DNA of 64,000 nucleotides, taken from contig JAOZIE010000002.1 in assembly GCA_026014485.1 (NCBI GenBank), positions 382,879 through 446,878 of the forward strand. The letters run 5' to 3'. This DNA is from Candidatus Bathyarchaeota archaeon (lineage in GTDB: Archaea; Thermoproteota; Bathyarchaeia; Bathyarchaeales; Bathycorpusculaceae). Below, piece by piece: positions 60,016-64,000 of the stretch (within the stretch, counting starts at the first letter, position 1; every line of letters begins with the position of its first letter). The position numbers and the translations under genes are program-made. The notes below the pieces were generated by a model that saw only the letters and a program-made list of their open reading frames with translations, was not told where the DNA came from and did not search any database.

Positions 60016-61215
60016 ATGTTCAAATCAAACGGGCAAACCACAAAAGTCCCCACGGGTATCTCTATAGTGGATACTCTTCTAGACGGCGGAATGCCCAATG
60101 GCGACTCGTTTCTGATAAGAGCACACCCGCTGGCTGACCCGCTATCTATGGTTATCGAATTTTTGCACAATCAACTGAAAAACGGAGGCGTCGGCGTGTT
60201 CTTGGTGAACAATAAATCACCCGCCTCGGTTCTTGAAGAATCAGCCATTTTAAAAATGGGTCTACGCGATTTCAAACGGAACGGACAACTGTTCTTCATT
60301 GACGCTTACTCAGCGCTTTTTGGACTCAGAAGCAATGAAGCGTATTTTGTGGAAGACCCCAACAACCCCGTTTCCGTCTCAAAAGTTGTTGCGCAAGCGT
60401 TATCTGAGTGCTCAAAGAAAGGCAAAGTTTTCTTTGTTTACGATTCGCTTAACACATCCATTGACGAATTTGGCAACGCAATTTTAGCAGAAGCCAACAC
60501 ATGGAAAAGAATCGCCATTGCATTTAACGCGATTTTATGCTTCATTTACACGGAATGGAACTACCCAAAGGATATCTCTGAAGCGGTGGCGAATTTGTTT
60601 TCCAGCATCGTTGACCTCATCACGTTAGAACGTATCGTCGCCACCCAAGTTGTAACCGTAAGCAAAAACGAGGGCACCCCAGTTTCAAAACGGATGGTTC
60701 CCATAAAGAACGCCGTCACAGGCGGAATAAAAGGGTACGTTCCCAAAATTCTCGTCACAGGCCCATTTCACGCGGGAAAAACCACTTTAGTTCACACTCT
60801 TTCAACCCGTGCCGTAAGCGTGCAGCGAATGGGCACCACCGTAGCTCTGGACTTTGGACACGTCAACCACAGAGGATTCACCTTGGACCTGTTTGGAACT
60901 GTCGGTCAACCTCGCTTTGACCCTATACTTGAGCGGCTCGGCGGCGAAGCCCTAGGCGCAATACTGGTGGTTGACAGCACAAAACCCGAAGAGTTCCCTC
61001 GAGCTAAAGAGATGATGCACAAGGCGGGCGTTCACGGTTTGCCCTATGTTCTGGCGGCCAACAAGCAAGATTTGCCTGATGCATTATCTGTGGAGGAAGT
61101 AAAGAAAAAAATGAACATTTCAGATGAGGTCGCCATCGTCGGAACCGTGGGTACCGATAAAGTCAGCGTAGTGAAGGTGCTTGACCTGCTACTAGATAAA
61201 ATACTTTCAACATGA
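60016..61215 (+). CDS. KaiC-like domain fused to a small GTPase
   Basis: Residues 1-230 are a KaiC-like RecA fold (VPTGISIVDTLLDGGMPNGDSFLIRAHPLADPLS) whose P-loop is degenerate. Residues 240-399 are a small GTPase of the COG2229/MglA-like kind: G1 GPFHAGKTT (about 250), switch I with GTTVALDFGHV, G3 DLFGTVGQPRF (about 292) and G4 NKQD (about 349). In bacterial conservons this GTPase type works with roadblock/LC7 proteins. Here the roadblock gene comes next with a ten-base gap. The fusion joins two nucleotide-switch folds in one chain. Confidence 0.9.
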   Translation: MFKSNGQTTKVPTGISIVDTLLDGGMPNGDSFLIRAHPLADPLSMVIEFLHNQLKNGGVGVFLVNNKSPASVLEESAILKMGLRDFKRNGQLFFIDAYSALFGLRSNEAYFVEDPNNPVSVSKVVAQALSECSKKGKVFFVYDSLNTSIDEFGNAILAEANTWKRIAIAFNAILCFIYTEWNYPKDISEAVANLFSSIVDLITLERIVATQVVTVSKNEGTPVSKRMVPIKNAVTGGIKGYVPKILVTGPFHAGKTTLVHTLSTRAVSVQRMGTTVALDFGHVNHRGFTLDLFGTVGQPRFDPILERLGGEALGAILVVDSTKPEEFPRAKEMMHKAGVHGLPYVLAANKQDLPDALSVEEVKKKMNISDEVAIVGTVGTDKVSVVKVLDLLLDKILST

Positions 61216-61225
61216 GGTTTTAAGT

Positions 61226-61594
61226 GTGTCTACGAAAAGTTTGATTGACGAAATCCTGCGGGGATTAAAATCGGTTGGCGGCGTGGTAGCCTCAGCCGTT
61301 GTTACAAGAGACGGATTACTCGTCTCCTCAGACACCTCCCCAGATGTCGATGCTGAAACTTTCGCTGCCATGAGCGCCAGCATGATGGGCGCAGCGGAAA
61401 CAGCCATAATTGAAGTAAAAGGAGGAAACGCAGGACGCGTAATCGTGGAAAGCAACAACTCCAAAATGATTGCGCTGGGAGCAGGACCCAAAGTTCTGCT
61501 TGTAGTTCTAGCATCAAAAGAAATACAACTAGGCCTCATACTGCTCAAGCTAAATGACGCAGCACGAAAAATCAGCAGCGTAGTCGACCTATAA
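61226..61594 (+). CDS. Roadblock/LC7-domain protein
   Basis: A 122-residue roadblock/LC7 protein (MglB-like): LKSVGGVVASAVVTRDGLLVSSDTSPDVDAETFAAMSASMMGAAETAIIEV, then GRVIVESNNSKMIALGAGPKVLLVVLASKEIQLGLILLKLNDAARKI. Such proteins are partners or GTPase-activating factors of MglA/COG2229 GTPases. GTG start behind GAGGT, last gene of the signalling operon. Confidence 0.93.
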   Translation: MSTKSLIDEILRGLKSVGGVVASAVVTRDGLLVSSDTSPDVDAETFAAMSASMMGAAETAIIEVKGGNAGRVIVESNNSKMIALGAGPKVLLVVLASKEIQLGLILLKLNDAARKISSVVDL

Positions 61595-61782
61595 ACCGCA
61601 GGTCCTTTTGAATTTGGCAGGTGGTTCACCGGAAAACAGAGACCGCAAAGGAAACCAAAGTAAGTAACCCCCTGATACACCGCCACAGCAATTTGACTAT
61701 AACTTTAGAGCACAAAAAATTCAGTAACATATTGACAGAAAACATCTACACCTTACTAAGGAAGAAAACCCAACGCCGTCGC

Positions 61783-61798
61783 AATACTTTTAATATCC
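61783..61798 (+). promoter_or_regulatory. TATA box for the small zinc-ribbon gene
   Basis: ATACTTTTAATATCC about 35 bases before the ATG of the following gene. It indicates that this gene is transcribed separately from the signalling operon. Confidence 0.5.
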
Positions 61799-61827
61799 AA
61801 CAGGTTAATGCCAACTGGGAAGAAAAA

Positions 61828-61983
61828 ATGCCAACGGCTGAAATACGCTGTCCAAAATGCGGCGCAACAGCAATACAGAAAAGCAAAAATCAAGAATACC
61901 GCTGCACCAAATGCGGAGAACTATTCTATTTCGTTACACCTAAATGTGGCTCCCAACTCGACTTGGAGAGATACACACTTTAG
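61828..61983 (+). CDS. 51-residue zinc-ribbon protein
   Basis: A small protein with CPKCGATA and CTKCGEL pairs (a zinc ribbon) and a further Cys near the C-terminus (TPKCGSQ). GGGAAG precedes the ATG. A longer upstream frame shows no family features, so the short start is preferred. It may act as a transcription- or translation-related ribbon or simply hold metal. Confidence 0.65.
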   Translation: MPTAEIRCPKCGATAIQKSKNQEYRCTKCGELFYFVTPKCGSQLDLERYTL

Positions 61984-62089
61984 TATAGCTGCAATAATGG
62001 CGGACCCGACGGGAAAGAAAAGTTAGACCCGAAAGGTATCTTGCTTCATTCGGTATCAGTTCCCTATTGTTTGCTCAGAACGACGAGTT

Positions 62090-62420
62090 GATGATTTTCT
62101 ATGTCTTCTTACACATGACGGTATTGGAGGTTTGAAAGTGGTTATTCGCGAAAAGCTGTGGGGGGAAAGCTATGCCAATTGGAGAAAAACTTTGTCAAAG
62201 CTTCTTGTAAGCCGGATAAAGTCGATTAACGTCACAGATAGCGGTGACAGAATGCCTGAAGAAGCTAAAGCCCAGATTTTCACGTCGCTGCTCACCACTA
62301 AATCTAAAGACCAAGGCGCTTTGGCACGGTTGTAATTAAGAAATTAACAGAAGCTATGGCTGAACCGTAACTTTTCGAGAGCAAAAAGGTTCATGTTCGC
62401 TATGCACTTTTATTTTCTTC
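62090..62420 (+). pseudogene. Histidine kinase remnant (H-box and HATPase pieces)
   Basis: One frame reads DDFLCLLTHDG, like a HisKA H-box, then VTDSGDRMPEEAKAQIFTSLLTTKSKDQGALARL, the N/G1 and F-box part of a HATPase. A stop ends this frame at 62335. The next frame continues as VIKKLTEAMAEP, then another frame continues as TFREQKGSC, matching the remaining HATPase consensus. At least two disruptions and the small size show it is decayed. It lies just downstream of the PAS/GTPase operon, whose sensor lacks a kinase. Confidence 0.65.
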
Positions 62421-62439
62421 AAGCTCGAGGTAACGGAGT

Positions 62440-63597
62440 TTATGTCAAGGGGAATCTTCTCAAATAGCCCTTTAGAAATTTATGGTCATTTGCTAATTCT
62501 GTGCTTTTTACAATTTGGCCCTCAAGCCTGTCCAAAGCTACCCTAAACGTCTGTTCCACACCATACCCTTCACCTGAACTGAAAAACGCTCCCTTCTTTG
62601 TTCTGAATTGCAGTCGGCAGTGAATTAACTGGTCGCCCTTGAAGTTTGTGCCATGCGTCTTCATGTAGACAAATAGCGTGCCAGCTTCCAAGGTTTCTCC
62701 GTATCTGTGGGTGAAAGATTCAAAGTCATCCATCATGGCGCCTCGTTGTATTTCATCAACTTCTACGTCTTTTACTGAAAACTGCACAGTAAGCCTTTGC
62801 GCTGGCTGTTCCATTTGAGCTAAAGGTTCAAGAAAGTCCCGTTTAGTTATTAGACCAATAGGTCTTCCTTTGCTGACTATAACCAAAGAGGAAATGTTGA
62901 ATTTGTGCATCTGCTCTTCAGCATCTCGCAACCTGGTTTCAGGCAAAACAGTGACCACTGGCTTAACCATTATCCCCTTCGCTGGGATACTTAGAGCAGT
63001 AACTTTTTCACCTACTCTTTCACCAAACCTTTGCATATGTTTTGGTTGAAAGATATTTTCGATGATATCTTGAATACTCACAATTCCCACTAGTTTCCCA
63101 TCGCTAATTATGGGCACGTGAGAAATTCCTTCGTGTCTAAAAAGGCTTAGAACAGACCCTAGCGAATCATCTTCTTCAACAATAAAGGGTTTCTTAGTCA
63201 TTATCTCTTCAACACGAGTGTTACCCCATTGCTCCATTATAGCGCCATGGATAACATCGTCGTCGGTAACAAAACCCAAGAGGTTCCCTTCTTTATAGAC
63301 TGGAAGTTGCCTAATCTCGCTTTCAATCATCAACTTAGCGACCTTGCTAAGAGAGTCTTGCAGAGTAACAGCGGGCGCTGAGCGCATCAGGGTCTTAACT
63401 TTGGTTCCAGACGCATTAAGACTAGACCGAGTTATCCATTTGCGAGAAATAACCCCTTTGTAACTGCCTTTATCATCTATAACTGCTAAAACAGGCGGCG
63501 TTTCTTCTTTAAAAAGAGATAAACAAGAAGAAAGTGTATCATTTTCATTTACTTCCAAGAAACCCTTTGAAAAAACGTCTTGGACAATTTTAACCAT
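62440..63597 (-). CDS. Four CBS domains fused to an HPF-like domain
   Basis: Residues about 1-270 are four CBS repeats (SKVAKLMIESEIRQLPVYKEGNLLGFVTDDDV, VEEIMTKKPFIVEEDDSLGSVLSLFRHEGISHVPIISDGKLVGIVSIQDI and others). The C-terminal 120 residues (KTHGTNFKGDQLIHCRLQFRTKKGAFFSSGEGYGVEQTFRVALDRLEGQI) resemble the ribosome hibernation factor HPF/RaiA family. Bateman modules sense AMP/ATP, so this could be a nucleotide-controlled ribosome hibernation factor. The start may be the ATG used here or a GTG three codons earlier. Confidence 0.82.
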   Translation of the reverse strand: MVKIVQDVFSKGFLEVNENDTLSSCLSLFKEETPPVLAVIDDKGSYKGVISRKWITRSSLNASGTKVKTLMRSAPAVTLQDSLSKVAKLMIESEIRQLPVYKEGNLLGFVTDDDVIHGAIMEQWGNTRVEEIMTKKPFIVEEDDSLGSVLSLFRHEGISHVPIISDGKLVGIVSIQDIIENIFQPKHMQRFGERVGEKVTALSIPAKGIMVKPVVTVLPETRLRDAEEQMHKFNISSLVIVSKGRPIGLITKRDFLEPLAQMEQPAQRLTVQFSVKDVEVDEIQRGAMMDDFESFTHRYGETLEAGTLFVYMKTHGTNFKGDQLIHCRLQFRTKKGAFFSSGEGYGVEQTFRVALDRLEGQIVKSTELANDHKFLKGYLRRFPLT

Positions 63598-63764
63598 AAA
63601 ATCCACTTAGGAATATTCGCACGGTATAATTTAAGTATTAAACGAAAAGCAGAAGCCCTTGGAAATAGGCAACAGTGAGAAGTCGTTTCAAATGACGGCG
63701 AGATGTCACGATTGGCGCCAGCATTATAAGCGTGACTTAACAGTTTACTGCTAAGGTGTTTTGG

Positions 63765-64000
63765 TTGAGTAAAAAGCGACGAGTAAAACCTGCCGGCACA
63801 GATTATGTTGAACCAAAGGAGAATCAGGAATCAGAAACAGAAGACATCTACAACGATAAGCAGCGCGAAGCAATGCTTAACGAGGACGAAATAACTGCAT
63901 CGGAAAATGCGTTCATGGAAGGCAGAGAAATGGGTATGAAAAAGAACAGAAAATCTGGTCATGACGATTCAGTTTCAGTTGAGCTTTCTAAGCAAGAGTA
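63765..64000 (+). CDS. Edge-truncated hydrophilic protein
   Basis: Begins with TTG after TAAGGTG and runs off the window end. The first 78 residues are very polar (SKKRRVKPAG, PKENQESETEDIYND, EAMLNEDEITASENAFMEGREMGMKKNRK). No fold or family can be named from this part. Confidence 0.6.
   Translation, partial: MSKKRRVKPAGTDYVEPKENQESETEDIYNDKQREAMLNEDEITASENAFMEGREMGMKKNRKSGHDDSVSVELSKQE

Noticed and set aside
1..64000. CRISPR arrays, insertion sequences, integrases or attachment sites
   Set aside because: None seen on either strand; no regularly spaced direct repeats and no transposase-like protein.

Overview
The window is archaeal. It carries a TATA-binding protein, a 101-residue aIF1A, a RIO1-type kinase followed by a KH-domain protein, full-length Pelota, many GTG and TTG starts, and AT-rich TATA-like promoters about 25-30 bases before several starts. 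Methanofuran biosynthesis genes without a methanogenesis gene in view, nickel-pincer (Lar) genes, KaiC-like proteins and many small zinc-ribbon membrane proteins fit an anaerobic member of the Bathyarchaeia or a relative. That assignment is inference: no rRNA gene is present, and I saw no tRNA, CRISPR array, transposase or prophage.

Layout. 0-5.3 kb: secreted or membrane-anchored surface proteins, a molybdopterin-domain protein, a RAM-domain regulator and three very small genes in a row. 5.6-8.9 kb: zinc-ribbon membrane protein, a DUF2207-like membrane protein with a Cys-rich tail, and a radical SAM/SPASM enzyme, tightly packed; this looks like a peptide-modification locus. 9-14.8 kb: HAD/CTP-dependent kinase fusion, MGMT-like protein, GIY-YIG and PD-(D/E)XK-like nucleases, DUF72, and a short Pelota-like protein. 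15-22.3 kb: methanofuran cluster (HisA-like, MfnB, MfnA, an oddly started PAS protein, MfnD, MfnF, MfnE, DUF362); MfnC is not here. 25.5-27.3 kb: translation and ribosome-biogenesis genes. 27.5-28.3 kb: CrcB fluoride channel and DUF190 protein behind a recognisable fluoride riboswitch. 28-34 kb: mixed metabolism, including malic enzyme. 34-37 kb: LarE-LarC with divergent LarB. 37-46 kb: SSB-like protein, glutaminyl cyclase, CTP synthase, surface proteins, CBS protein, Pelota, TBP. 46-54 kb: methyltransferase, LsrF-like aldolase plus zinc dehydrogenase plus MazG-like protein, PyrI, and a rubredoxin-TPP enzyme fusion. 55-61.6 kb: a six-gene signalling operon (degenerate receiver with six PAS domains, two KaiC-like proteins, a membrane protein, a KaiC-like/small-GTPase fusion, roadblock/LC7 protein). 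62-64 kb: histidine kinase remnant, CBS/HPF-like fusion, and an edge-truncated gene.

Most interesting: (1) the membrane protein whose only ten cysteines lie in its last 28 residues, one base before a PqqD-like/radical SAM/SPASM enzyme; (2) the PAS-KaiC-GTPase-roadblock operon, similar in composition to bacterial MglA/MglB and conservon systems but with the GTPase fused to a KaiC-like domain; (3) a fluoride riboswitch whose pseudoknot competes with a 9-bp hairpin that hides the crcB Shine-Dalgarno sequence; (4) the rubredoxin-TPP enzyme fusion. Small structured elements, operator-like repeats and very short genes are listed separately with lower confidence.
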